Positions 1 to 8,521 of a stretch of 64,000 bases of DNA are shown here, one piece after another (position 1 is the stretch's first letter; each line of letters starts with the position of its first letter). The notes below the pieces were generated by a model, which saw only the letters and a program-made list of their open reading frames with translations, did not search any database and was not told the DNA's origin. The stretch is taken from positions 310,001 through 374,000 of the forward strand of contig NZ_JQJY01000005.1 of assembly GCF_000745775.1 (NCBI RefSeq), in the 5' to 3' direction. Origin of the DNA: Flavobacterium sp. ASV13 (GTDB lineage: Bacteria > Bacteroidota > Bacteroidia > Flavobacteriales > Flavobacteriaceae). The position numbers were made by a program, and so were the translations under genes.

Positions 1-17
1 TCATCAAGAATATTCAT
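1..17 (-). CDS. possible 5' end of a further minus-strand gene (partial)
   Basis: A minus-strand ATG at 17 opens a frame reading M-N-I-L-D before the window ends. It lies 46 bp downstream of the rhomboid gene in the same direction, where flavobacteria often carry a second rhomboid-type gene. Only five codons are visible, so the call rests mainly on context and could be wrong. Confidence 0.3.
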
Positions 18-63
18 AAAGTCTTCGTTTCGTTTTTTAAAGTTAATAAATTAAAGTTAAAAA

Positions 64-813
64 TTAATTCCAACGATTGTTATTAAACTGATTTTTTTTC
101 CAGTATAACATCATTAAGAAACCAGCAACAGCACCTCCAAGATGTGCAAAATGGGCAATTCCAGTTCCGCCGCTTCCAAAAAGAGAACTTCCTTTTAAAC
201 CTAAAAATAAATCAACTAATAAAAGTCCTGGCACAAAATATTTAGCCTTAATTGGAATTGGGATGAACATTAAAGCCAATTCTGCATTTGGAAACATAAA
301 TGCAAAAGCCGTCAGTAAACCATAAATAGCCCCTGAAGCACCTAGAACTGCACTTCCATATGCTGTTGTAAAATTTTCAAATTGAGTAACTGTCAATATT
401 TCTTTCCATTTAACTGCTATTTGATTTTCACTCAAAAGCTGTAAAACATAAGATTTTGAATATCCGTTCGCAATCAAAATATTTAAACCTTCCTGAAAAG
501 AATAATAATTTACTGCAAAATTCAACAAAGCAGCACCTAAACCACATGAAATGTAAAAAAACAAGAATTTTTTACCGCCCCAAAAATGCTCCAGCATAGA
601 TCCAAATGAATATAATGCAAACATATTGAATGCGATATGCAACAGATTTGCATGCATAAACATATGCGTAATTATCTGCCAGATTTTAAAATCTGGATTT
701 TCAGGAAAATACATAATCAGATAATCATAAGATACTGGCACTAACTGAGAACCAATAAAAAAGATAATATTAATTATAAGCAGTTGTTTGACAACTGGAG
801 TAATATTCATCAT
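64..813 (-). CDS. rhomboid family intramembrane serine protease
   Basis: A 249-residue polytopic membrane protein that should cleave transmembrane substrates within the inner membrane. The catalytic serine sits in GASG (S160) and the partner histidine in HFAHLGG (H224), the usual rhomboid dyad on TM4 and TM6. The HANLLHIAFNM stretch near residues 54-64 matches the conserved TM2 histidine/asparagine region. A loop of about 45 residues (104-150) is longer than in compact GlpG-type enzymes. The start ATG overlaps the mutL stop codon as ATGA, so the two genes are probably translationally coupled. The substrate cannot be told from sequence. Confidence 0.93.
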   Translation of the reverse strand: MMNITPVVKQLLIINIIFFIGSQLVPVSYDYLIMYFPENPDFKIWQIITHMFMHANLLHIAFNMFALYSFGSMLEHFWGGKKFLFFYISCGLGAALLNFAVNYYSFQEGLNILIANGYSKSYVLQLLSENQIAVKWKEILTVTQFENFTTAYGSAVLGASGAIYGLLTAFAFMFPNAELALMFIPIPIKAKYFVPGLLLVDLFLGLKGSSLFGSGGTGIAHFAHLGGAVAGFLMMLYWKKNQFNNNRWN

Positions 814-2741
814 AAGGCAAACTTTTTATCTATATCTTCTACACGCATGGTGATGAAGGTAGGTTTTTGAAAAGGTGAAATATTTGGATCTTTACAGGCA
901 AATAACCCATTTACTAAATTATCTTGTTCTTTTTCGGTTAAATATGATCCGGTTTTAACCGCTAAACTTTTCGCCATCGATTTGGCAATTGTATCATTCT
1001 GACTGTAACTATTTGCCGGAATTCCGTCCTGCAAATCACTCAACAACTGATCGATAACTATTGAAACTTCACTTTCAGTAATATTTACAGGAATTCCTGA
1101 AATTACAATATGATCCGTTTTGGCATCTTCAAAAATAAATCCTGTCGTTTCCAGCGAAGGTTTTAATTCCTCAATCAATTTCATTTCGACAGTCGAATAA
1201 AACAAATCTAACGGAAAAAGCAATTGCTGACTTGAAGCCTGATTAACAGTCATATTCAACAAAAATTGCTCGTATAAAATACGCTGATGCGCACGCTGCT
1301 GATCTACAATAATCATTCCTGATTTTATTGGCGAAACAATATATTTTTTATGAATTTGATAGGTTTTCTGACTTGCCTGCTCTACTTCATCATCATTAAA
1401 CAAGGAAGAAGTCACTTCTTCATTTTCAAATGTAAACGGAGAACTTTCAATCGTTTCCGGATTTTCTAAGTCTAAACCAACATATAAACTTTCCCAGCTC
1501 GCTGTTGGTTCGACTCTTTTTGAATAACCAGAATATGATGATCCGGAATAAGAAGAGCCTGATGAAGAAGATGAACCCGAGCTATAGCCAGATCCCGAAC
1601 TTCCTTTTGTATAATGCTGATTTGTTTTATCATCTGTAAAAGGATTAAAAGTTCCATCTACCTGAATGGTTGGTGTTTCAGCTTCTACATCTTTGTAGTG
1701 ATATGGCGTATCTAAATTAGAATCTCTTTCAAAATCCAAAACAGGCGCTACATTGAATTGTCCCAAACTATGTTTAATAGACGCTCTTAAAATAGCATAC
1801 AAAGCCTGCTCATCATCAAACTTAATTTCCGTTTTTGTGGGATGAATATTAATATCAATTGTATTTGGCGGAACCTGCAGATATAAGAAATAACTTGGCT
1901 GTGAACCATCTTTCAACAAACCGTCATAAGCCGCCATAACAGCATGATGCAGGTAACCACTTTTGATAAAACGATCGTTTACAAAAAAGAACTGCTCTCC
2001 TCTGCTTTTTTTAGCAAATTCAGGTTTGCAGACAAATCCTTGAATATTTATAATTTCGGTATCTTCATTTACCGGAACTAATTTTTCATTGGTTTTGCCA
2101 GACATAATTCCGACAATTCTCTGACGATATCCTGATGATGGAAGATTATATAATTCACTTCCGTTATGATAAAAACTAAAATGAATATTTGGATGCGCTA
2201 AAGCAACACGTTGAAATTCATCCATAACATGGCGAAACTCAACTGTGTCTGATTTTAAAAAATTACGTCGGGCGGGAATATTGAAAAAAAGGTTTTTAAC
2301 CGCAAATGATGTTCCTTTTGGCAAAACTGCTACTTCCTGTGAAACAAATTTACTTCCTTCAATTACAATATGCGTTCCAAGTTCATCCTGATCTTGTTTG
2401 GTTTTCATTTCCATGTGCGCAATCGCTGCAATAGAAGCCAGTGCTTCTCCACGAAAACCTTTTGTACCAAGTGAAAATAAATCTTCAGCCTGACGAATTT
2501 TTGAAGTCGCATGGCGAGCAAAACACAAACGCGCATCTGTAACCGTCATTCCAACTCCGTTATCAACAACCTGAACTAACGATTTGCCGGCATCTTTTAT
2601 AATCAATTTAATATCAGTTGCCTTCGCATCAACGGCATTTTCTAACAGTTCTTTTACAACTGAAGCTGGTCTTTGAACCACTTCTCCAGCAGCAATTTGG
2701 TTAGCAACGTGATCTGGAAGCAATTGAATAATACTCGACAT
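810..2741 (-). CDS. mutL: DNA mismatch repair protein MutL
   Basis: A 643-residue GHKL ATPase that couples MutS mismatch recognition to downstream repair steps. The N-terminal ATPase motifs are intact: ELLENAVDAKAT (32-42), DNGVGM (60-65) and GFRGEALASI (95-104). A Ser/Gly/Tyr-rich linker (about 380-406) joins it to the C-terminal dimerisation domain. In that domain the endonuclease motif DQHA(x)2E(x)4E reads DQQRAHQRILYE (480-491). The CPHGRP motif reads SPFQKP (622-627), and the ACR-type motif has no cysteine (588-598). Metal binding is therefore doubtful, which is odd because these bacteria are not known to carry MutH. The stop codon overlaps the rhomboid start. Confidence 0.97.
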   Translation of the reverse strand: MSSIIQLLPDHVANQIAAGEVVQRPASVVKELLENAVDAKATDIKLIIKDAGKSLVQVVDNGVGMTVTDARLCFARHATSKIRQAEDLFSLGTKGFRGEALASIAAIAHMEMKTKQDQDELGTHIVIEGSKFVSQEVAVLPKGTSFAVKNLFFNIPARRNFLKSDTVEFRHVMDEFQRVALAHPNIHFSFYHNGSELYNLPSSGYRQRIVGIMSGKTNEKLVPVNEDTEIINIQGFVCKPEFAKKSRGEQFFFVNDRFIKSGYLHHAVMAAYDGLLKDGSQPSYFLYLQVPPNTIDINIHPTKTEIKFDDEQALYAILRASIKHSLGQFNVAPVLDFERDSNLDTPYHYKDVEAETPTIQVDGTFNPFTDDKTNQHYTKGSSGSGYSSGSSSSSGSSYSGSSYSGYSKRVEPTASWESLYVGLDLENPETIESSPFTFENEEVTSSLFNDDEVEQASQKTYQIHKKYIVSPIKSGMIIVDQQRAHQRILYEQFLLNMTVNQASSQQLLFPLDLFYSTVEMKLIEELKPSLETTGFIFEDAKTDHIVISGIPVNITESEVSIVIDQLLSDLQDGIPANSYSQNDTIAKSMAKSLAVKTGSYLTEKEQDNLVNGLFACKDPNISPFQKPTFITMRVEDIDKKFAL

Positions 2742-2838
2742 TAAAAAATTTGGGTTAAAGGTTTCTCTTCGACTTTATTTACTAAAAATCTTAGATTGAT
2801 AATGTTAGTTCTCTTTGATTTTAAAAAACCAAGGTGTA

Positions 2839-2846
2839 CAAATTTA
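2839..2846 (-). promoter_or_regulatory. possible mutL -7 promoter element
   Basis: The minus strand reads TAAATTTG, matching the Bacteroidota -7 consensus TAnnTTTG, about 95 bp upstream of the mutL ATG. No convincing -33 TTTG is present, so this is tentative. Confidence 0.35.
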
Positions 2847-2894
2847 ATGAATTTTGATTGTGATTCAGAACATCTATACTCATAAAAAAAACAA

Positions 2895-2928
2895 AAAACC
2901 TATACTATTTTTACACAGTATAGGTTTT
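2895..2928 (-). terminator. terminator after ribH
   Basis: Perfect 12-bp arms (AAAACCTATACT / AGTATAGGTTTT) around a 10-nt loop, running into A/T tracts. It lies 24 bp downstream of the ribH stop on the minus strand. Confidence 0.85.
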
Positions 2929-2951
2929 AGTATTTTTAAAACAATTGTGTT

Positions 2952-3524
2952 TTATTCGTTCTCGATTTTTCTAGGTTTATCTTCAATTTGAAGCGCACCC
3001 GAAGACAATAATGGCTGATTAAATGGATGTGACATTGAAGCCTGCTGACGAATATATGCCATTTTGATTGCCGCTATTGCTGCTTCAGTTCCTTTGTTTC
3101 CGTGAATTCCTCCACTTCTGTCAATTGACTGCTGCATTGTATTATCTGTCAAAACACAGAAAATAACCGGAATATCTGTTTGAACATTCAAATCTTTAAT
3201 TCCTTGTGTTACGCCTTCACATACAAAATCAAAATGTTTTGTTTCTCCCTGGATTACACATCCAATTACAATTACTGCATCAACATTTTGAGTCTGAAGC
3301 ATTTTTTTAGCGCCATAAATAAGCTCAAAACTTCCTGGAACATTCCAGCGAATAATTTGATTTAACGGAACATCACAATCAACAAGCGCATCATATGCAC
3401 CATTGTATAGTCCTTCGGTTATAGTGTCGTTCCACTCAGAAACAACAATCCCAAATCGAAAGTCTTTCGCATTTGGGATTGTGTTTTTATCGTATTCTGA
3501 TAAATTTTTATTTTCGGTAGCCAT
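2952..3524 (-). CDS. ribH: 6,7-dimethyl-8-ribityllumazine synthase
   Basis: Condenses 5-amino-6-ribitylaminouracil with dihydroxybutanone phosphate, the penultimate step of riboflavin synthesis. Recognisable elements are the N-terminal substrate strand FGIVVSEWN (about 24-32), PGSFELIYGAK (63-73) and the loop GETKHFDFVC (93-102) with the general-base histidine H97. At 190 residues it is longer than the usual 155-165. The extra length is a polar N-terminus of about 20 residues and a 30-residue C-terminal tail rich in polar and charged residues. No other rib genes are adjacent. It is transcribed in the same direction as the TPR gene upstream and is followed by a strong terminator. Confidence 0.95.
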   Translation of the reverse strand: MATENKNLSEYDKNTIPNAKDFRFGIVVSEWNDTITEGLYNGAYDALVDCDVPLNQIIRWNVPGSFELIYGAKKMLQTQNVDAVIVIGCVIQGETKHFDFVCEGVTQGIKDLNVQTDIPVIFCVLTDNTMQQSIDRSGGIHGNKGTEAAIAAIKMAYIRQQASMSHPFNQPLLSSGALQIEDKPRKIENE

Positions 3525-3542
3525 TTTTAATATTTAAGATTT

Positions 3543-3591
3543 AATTCCGGTACTTCGGAATTTGATTTCAGATTGTAAAAATACAAATCTA
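3543..3591 (-). promoter_or_regulatory. ribH promoter and leader hairpin
   Basis: The minus strand has TAGATTTG (3584-3591), a -7 match, followed in the leader by a 7-bp hairpin AATTCCG / CGGAATT (3543-3549 and 3556-3562). It is too short to be an FMN riboswitch. It may simply be a structured leader. Confidence 0.45.
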
Positions 3592-3620
3592 AAAACTAAA
3601 TCTGAACTCTAAAAATTAAA

Positions 3621-4400
3621 TTATTGTGCTAATCCAATTAATACATCAACAGAAGCAGCTTCTGGAGTAGCATCAAAATTATCTTTGATATCGTTTAAAT
3701 ATTTTAAAGCATCTTCTTTCTGACCTAAAGCGATTGCTGTTTTAGCCGCTTTTAGCAAGAAACGAGGTGTAGTAAAATCATTTTTATTAACACCTGCAGC
3801 TTTAACATAATAGCTTAAAGCCTCTTTTTGATTGTTTTTTTGAGAGTAAGCATCACCGATAGCCCCAGTTGCCAAAGCACCTAAAATAGCATCTTCAGAT
3901 TTAAATTCTCCTAAATATTTGATAGCATCATCAAATTTACCAGTATTCAAATAAGCCATACCAGCATAGTAGTTTGCTAAGTTTCCAGCATCTGTTCCAG
4001 AATATTCGTCAGCAATTTTAACAAATCCGAATTTACCTTCTGAACCGTTTAATGCCAATTTGTACAATGAATCACTTGCAACACCGTTTACAGCTTTATC
4101 AAAGTTTTGTTGTGCAACGAACATTTCGTTTGCAGCCTCATCTTGCTTAGGAGTTTCTACAAATTTTTGGTAAGCCAAATAACCAATAGTAGCCACCGCA
4201 ATACCAGCAACTAAACCAATAATGATTTTTTGATTTTTAGCCACCCAATCCTCAGTTCTTGAAGCAGTCTCATCTAATTTAGAAAAAACACCAGCAGTTG
4301 CGCTGTCTTTTTCGTCAATAACTACCTGTTGTTCTTCAGTAACTTCTTTAACTTCCTTCTCTTTTGGTGTCTTATATCCTCTTTTATTGTAAGTTGCCAT
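3621..4400 (-). CDS. membrane-anchored tetratricopeptide repeat protein
   Basis: A 259-residue protein with a charged cytoplasmic N-terminus, one transmembrane segment (about residues 59-77, IIIGLVAGIAVATIGYLAY) and a periplasmic TPR-like helical region. That region includes repeats such as LANYYAGMAYLNTGKFDDAIKYL. The layout matches the YfgM/Bacteroidota TPR family, thought to assist folding of exported proteins. The YfgM link is by architecture only. It precedes ribH in the same direction with a 96-bp gap that contains ribH's own promoter. Confidence 0.8.
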   Translation of the reverse strand: MATYNKRGYKTPKEKEVKEVTEEQQVVIDEKDSATAGVFSKLDETASRTEDWVAKNQKIIIGLVAGIAVATIGYLAYQKFVETPKQDEAANEMFVAQQNFDKAVNGVASDSLYKLALNGSEGKFGFVKIADEYSGTDAGNLANYYAGMAYLNTGKFDDAIKYLGEFKSEDAILGALATGAIGDAYSQKNNQKEALSYYVKAAGVNKNDFTTPRFLLKAAKTAIALGQKEDALKYLNDIKDNFDATPEAASVDVLIGLAQ

Positions 4401-4641
4401 TTAAAAATAATTTAGTGAACGGCAAAAATAAAATTTTTCTTGAAACTGAGGCAAAAAAAATCAATTTTATCACTATTTTAAAAAAAATAATTTTCTTATT
4501 CACTTGCGCTTTCGCGGAAGCGATAAAATAAATCGGTTCAAGACTGCCGTAAAGCCAATTATATCGATAATTTTCGGTAATTTGCACCCTCAAATTTTCA
4601 CCGTCCAAAAACGGTAAATTTACAAATGGAGTCCCTGAAAA

Positions 4642-5721
4642 ATGCATTTAAACAAGATCTCATTATTCAATTATAAAAACTTTTCTGAAGCAAGTTTTGA
4701 TTTCGACATCAAAATCAACTGTTTCGTGGGAAAAAATGGCATTGGAAAAACCAATGTACTCGATGCGATTTATCATTTAGCATACGGAAAAAGTTATTTT
4801 AATCCTCTTGCGGTTCAAAATATCAAACATGGCGAAGAGTTTTTTGTAATTGATGCCGAAATAAACAAAAATAACAGAACAGAGCAAATTGTCTGCAGTT
4901 TAAAAAAAGGACAAAAAAAGGTTTTAAAAAGAAACGGAAAAGCGTACGACAAATTCTCCGATCACATTGGATTTATTCCGCTTGTGATTATTTCGCCTGC
5001 CGATCGAGATTTAATTGTTGAAGGAAGCGAAACGCGTCGTAAATTTATGGACAGCGTAATTTCGCAACTCGATTCAACCTATTTACATGAACTGATAAAT
5101 TATCAAAAAGTGATTACGCAGCGAAATGCGCTTTTGAAATATTTCGCCCTCAATCATACATTCGATAACGATACCTTATCTATATATAATGAGCAACTGC
5201 AAGAATATGGAAAATCGATTTTTGAAAAACGAAAAGAATTCCTCGAGCAGTTTATACCTATATTTAATACACATCATCAAGCTATAACAGGATCTGAAGA
5301 AAGTGTTCAGTTGGTTTATGAAAGTCATTTGTTTGAAAAAGACTTATTGACGCTTCTACAGGAAAACATTAACAAAGACCGTGTGCTTCATTATACAACA
5401 GTTGGAATTCATAAAGATGATTTGTCTTTTGAAATTGATTCGCATCCGATAAAAAAATTCGGGTCGCAAGGTCAACAAAAATCTTTTTTGATTGCTTTAA
5501 AGTTAGCTCAATTTGAATTTTTGAAAAAACAAAGTGGCGTAAAACCAATCCTTTTATTTGATGATATTTTTGACAAATTGGATGAAACTCGCGTTGCCAA
5601 AATTGTCGAAATGGTAAACAGCGAAACTTTTGGTCAACTTTTCATTTCTGACACACATCCTGAAAGGACCGAAACGATTGTAAAATCGACACATCAGAGT
5701 TATAAAATATTCAATTTGTGA
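4642..5721 (+). CDS. recF: DNA replication and repair protein RecF
   Basis: A 359-residue SMC-like ATPase that loads RecA at gaps through RecOR. The Walker A motif is GKNGIGKTN (30-38), the ABC signature SQGQQKS is near residue 274, and the Walker B stretch [13 protein letters not shown] is near 302-314. The length fits the family. It stands apart from dnaA/dnaN/gyrB here, as is usual in Bacteroidota. The upstream 240 bp, shared with the divergent TPR gene, contains TAATTTG, one base short of a full -7 consensus. Confidence 0.96.
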   Translation: MHLNKISLFNYKNFSEASFDFDIKINCFVGKNGIGKTNVLDAIYHLAYGKSYFNPLAVQNIKHGEEFFVIDAEINKNNRTEQIVCSLKKGQKKVLKRNGKAYDKFSDHIGFIPLVIISPADRDLIVEGSETRRKFMDSVISQLDSTYLHELINYQKVITQRNALLKYFALNHTFDNDTLSIYNEQLQEYGKSIFEKRKEFLEQFIPIFNTHHQAITGSEESVQLVYESHLFEKDLLTLLQENINKDRVLHYTTVGIHKDDLSFEIDSHPIKKFGSQGQQKSFLIALKLAQFEFLKKQSGVKPILLFDDIFDKLDETRVAKIVEMVNSETFGQLFISDTHPERTETIVKSTHQSYKIFNL

Positions 5722-5844
5722 TTTTATCTGATGATTTAAAATTGATATAATTTGTATCAGTTTTTACAATCAATCCCAAAATAGAAATTATTAAATTAGC
5801 CAGAACAAAACTTAAAAAACAACTGCAATAAATATTTAAGGAAT

Positions 5845-6522
5845 ATGCTAGCGAAAGAATCATTGCAATTTTTAGACGATTTAAAAAAGAACAACAATCG
5901 AGAATGGTTTCAGGAAAATAAAAAGCGATACGAAGTTTTCAAGAAAGATTACCATCAATTGGTAAGTGATTTTCTTGATGCGATGAAACCACTTGATCCG
6001 TCATTAGAATTATTAGAAGTCAAAAACTGTACTTTCAGAATCAATCGTGATATTCGTTTTTCTAAAGACAAATCTCCTTATAAAGCACATTTAGGTGTTT
6101 GGATGTCAAGCGGAATTCGAGGTTTAAACCGAGCAGGATATTATGTTCATATCGAAAAAGGCGCCAGTTTTATCGCCGGCGGATTTTATTCTCCCGAGTC
6201 AGAAGATTTGAAAAAGGTTCGTAAAGAAATTGCCTTTTTCTATGATGATTTACAGGAAATTTTAAACGAAAAAGACTTCAAAAAAGAATTCGGAAATTTA
6301 GATTTCAACGAAAATAATTCGCTTAAAAGCATGCCGCGTGGTTACGAAAAAGACCATCCGGCGATTGAATTTTTAAAATTAAAGAGTTTCACTGCAACTC
6401 AAAAATATGATATTTCTGAAGTGACTCAGAAAGATTTCGTTGCAAAAATCAGCAAAAAACTAATTGCTTTAAAACCTCTAAACGAATTTATCAATCGCGC
6501 TTTAGACACTGAAGAATTTTAG
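5845..6522 (+). CDS. DUF2461 domain-containing protein
   Basis: A 225-residue soluble protein of the DUF2461 (TIGR02453) family, whose function is unknown. Diagnostic stretches are FLDDLKKNNNREWFQENKKRYE (start), FRINRDIRFSKDKSPYKAHLGVW in the middle and SFIAGGFYSPE after it. No signal peptide or membrane segment is present. It lies between recF and a glycosyltransferase gene in the same direction, but the 123-bp upstream gap argues against tight coupling. Confidence 0.85.
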   Translation: MLAKESLQFLDDLKKNNNREWFQENKKRYEVFKKDYHQLVSDFLDAMKPLDPSLELLEVKNCTFRINRDIRFSKDKSPYKAHLGVWMSSGIRGLNRAGYYVHIEKGASFIAGGFYSPESEDLKKVRKEIAFFYDDLQEILNEKDFKKEFGNLDFNENNSLKSMPRGYEKDHPAIEFLKLKSFTATQKYDISEVTQKDFVAKISKKLIALKPLNEFINRALDTEEF

Positions 6523-6532
6523 AGATAAAAAA

Positions 6533-6582
6533 TCGCCACGAATTCATGAATTATTCAAAATTAATTCGTGAATTCGCAGCGA
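6533..6582. repeat. intergenic palindromic repeat
   Basis: 15-bp arms (6539-6553 and 6562-6576) built from overlapping GAATTC/AATTC units pair with one mismatch around an 8-nt loop. Outer TCGC/GCGA bases extend the stem. It starts 11 bp after the DUF2461 stop. A similar GCCACGAATT half occurs near 33,101, suggesting a dispersed family. Confidence 0.6.
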
Positions 6583-6594
6583 AAAACTTTTATA

Positions 6595-7647
6595 ATGAAA
6601 AGAAAAATACTTTTTCTTGGAGAATCGTATCGCGCCGACGCCATAACTTGGATGAAAGGCCTGAAAGAATTTGGTGATTTTGAAATTATCACTTGGGAAC
6701 TTCAAACTTCAAACAATCAGAGATTCAAACGTATTCTAGAGTATTTCTTCGCTCCGATTTCTATTCGTAAAATCATCAAAAAAGAAAAACCAGATATGGT
6801 TATCGCAGAAAGAACTACTAGTTACGGTTTTCTTGCTGCTTTATCCGGATCTAAAACTATCGCAATCGCACAACAAGGCCGCACCGATTTATGGCCAGAA
6901 ACTTCTGTTTTATATCCTTATAAAAAATTCATTCAGAAATATGCTTTCAAAAAAGCGCATTTAATTCATGCGTGGGGACCTGTTATGGCAATTCACATGA
7001 AAGCAACTGGCGTTGACATGAACAAAGTTTTGGTACTCCCAAAAGGAATTGACTTAGAACTTTTCACTCCTTTAACCAATAATTCAAATAAAATTGAAGC
7101 GATTGTTACGCGTTCGCTTCAGCCTGAATATCGACACGATTCTATTTTAAAAGCTTTCGGAATTTTAAATCAAAAAGGAATTGATTTCTCTTTGACAATT
7201 GTTGGAGACGGAACAAGATTGCAATCTTTAAAAGATTTAGCGAAAGAACTTCAAATCGAAAACAAAGTGATTTTTACCGGAAGAATTCCAAATACAGAAC
7301 TTCCTAAATTATTACAGCAATCTAATATTTATATCAGCATGCCAATTACTGAAGGTGTTTCGGCATCTTTATTTGAAGCCATGGCCTGCAATTGTTATCC
7401 TGTAGTTTCTGACATTCCTGGAAATCAAAGCTGGATAACACATCGTGAAAACGGACAATTGATTGAAATTGATAATATCGAAATGCTTGCAGAAGAATTG
7501 ATTTGGTCGTTTGAAAATGCTGAATTACGAAATGAGAGTATTATTCGAAATAGAAAATTTGTTGAGGAAAATGCGAATTATGATATTAATATGAAAGTTA
7601 TTTCGGAGAAATATCATCAGTTATTAAATTCACAAACAATGAAATAA
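6595..7647 (+). CDS. glycosyltransferase family 4 (GT-B)
   Basis: A 350-residue retaining glycosyltransferase, probably adding a sugar to a cell-surface glycan. The C-terminal half carries the GT4 donor-site signature: VTRSLQPEYRHDSILKAF, VGDGTRL, and the E-x7-E motif in ITEGVSASLFEAMA. The N-terminal domain starts KRKILFLGES. I chose the ATG at 6595. An upstream in-frame GTG at 6568 would lie inside the palindromic repeat. No other glycan genes flank it, so donor and acceptor are unknown. Confidence 0.88.
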   Translation: MKRKILFLGESYRADAITWMKGLKEFGDFEIITWELQTSNNQRFKRILEYFFAPISIRKIIKKEKPDMVIAERTTSYGFLAALSGSKTIAIAQQGRTDLWPETSVLYPYKKFIQKYAFKKAHLIHAWGPVMAIHMKATGVDMNKVLVLPKGIDLELFTPLTNNSNKIEAIVTRSLQPEYRHDSILKAFGILNQKGIDFSLTIVGDGTRLQSLKDLAKELQIENKVIFTGRIPNTELPKLLQQSNIYISMPITEGVSASLFEAMACNCYPVVSDIPGNQSWITHRENGQLIEIDNIEMLAEELIWSFENAELRNESIIRNRKFVEENANYDINMKVISEKYHQLLNSQTMK

Positions 7648-7656
7648 CCTTAACCT

Positions 7657-8388
7657 TTATTCTTTAGGATAAGCTAAAGAAACTTTTTTACGATAAGAAT
7701 CATAAACTACATAATGAAATTCTTTTTCATCTTTCAAAATTAAAAACTCCTCTAAATCCTTTTTTGCAGAAAAAACAACTTCGCAATTCGATAAATCAAT
7801 CTGTTTTTTAGAATCGACGCAATCTTTTATAATTTCTTGCTGATTGCTTCCATTAGTATTTTGCCATGAGTAATCATACTTTTTCCATTCTTTGTAAAAA
7901 TTATTGGTCAGTTGATTGTATAGAATTTTATCTTTATCTTCCTGTAAAATTCCGTTACTCGGAATTAATCGAATAACATCTTCTTTTTCTTTATAAACAT
8001 AAAAAATACCTAAATCTTTACTAACATCTCCCAGTTGTGATTTTTTCCCTCCACAATAAAACCCAACAAAACGAATATTTTCAACAATCATACGTATATG
8101 ATCCTCATCAACAACTGTATAAGTACCTGAAGTAAAAACAGAGCAACCATTAGGACATTCAATTGGCTCATCACATAAAAATGTGCCATCTAATTTGAAC
8201 ATTAAACGGCGACCATAATTATTCTGTGCTGATTTAGATTTAATCAAAGAATATTCTGCAACATCTGTATATCCAATTACATCTTTCGTTTTCCATTCAC
8301 CGACAATATTAATTTGCGCGAAAGAAGAAATTGATAAAAAGAAACTTAAAAAGAGGAAAACTTTATTCTTAAGAAAAAATTCTTTCAT
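7657..8388 (-). CDS. secreted protein of unknown function
   Basis: 243 residues beginning with a clear signal peptide (hydrophobic residues about 8-22, ending SSFAQ). I do not recognise the family. The mature part looks like a small beta-rich domain (INIVGEWKTKDVIGYTD..., GTYTVVDEDHIRMIVENI) of the lipocalin-like 'limit of stress' sort, followed by a charged C-terminus. Two cysteine pairs in CPNGC and YCGGKK could form disulfides. It is convergent with the GT4 gene, with only 9 bp between the stops. A -7-like TAAGTTTG lies at 8411-8418. Confidence 0.6.
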   Translation of the reverse strand: MKEFFLKNKVFLFLSFFLSISSFAQINIVGEWKTKDVIGYTDVAEYSLIKSKSAQNNYGRRLMFKLDGTFLCDEPIECPNGCSVFTSGTYTVVDEDHIRMIVENIRFVGFYCGGKKSQLGDVSKDLGIFYVYKEKEDVIRLIPSNGILQEDKDKILYNQLTNNFYKEWKKYDYSWQNTNGSNQQEIIKDCVDSKKQIDLSNCEVVFSAKKDLEEFLILKDEKEFHYVVYDSYRKKVSLAYPKE

Positions 8389-8488
8389 AATTATAACATT
8401 ATAATTCTTTCAAACTTACAAAAGAAATCAATTTGTTTTTCGAGGCTTGATATTTATTTAAAACCCGTTTCAAATAAATTATAATCCT

Positions 8489-8496
8489 TACTTTTG
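8489..8496 (+). promoter_or_regulatory. murB -7 promoter element
   Basis: TACTTTTG matches TAnnTTTG exactly and lies 25 bp upstream of the murB ATG. A -33 element is not obvious. Confidence 0.55.
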
Positions 8497-8521
8497 ACAC
8501 TGATTAAAAAGCCTTTTATAT

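Noticed and set aside
3525..3620. FMN riboswitch upstream of ribH
   Set aside because: The gap is under 100 bp and lacks the conserved FMN-aptamer junction sequences.
4384..4647. Minus-strand frame of 87 codons between the TPR gene and recF
   Set aside because: It overlaps the TPR start and the recF start, has low-complexity hydrophobic content and no recognisable domain. Most likely chance coding in the divergent promoter region.
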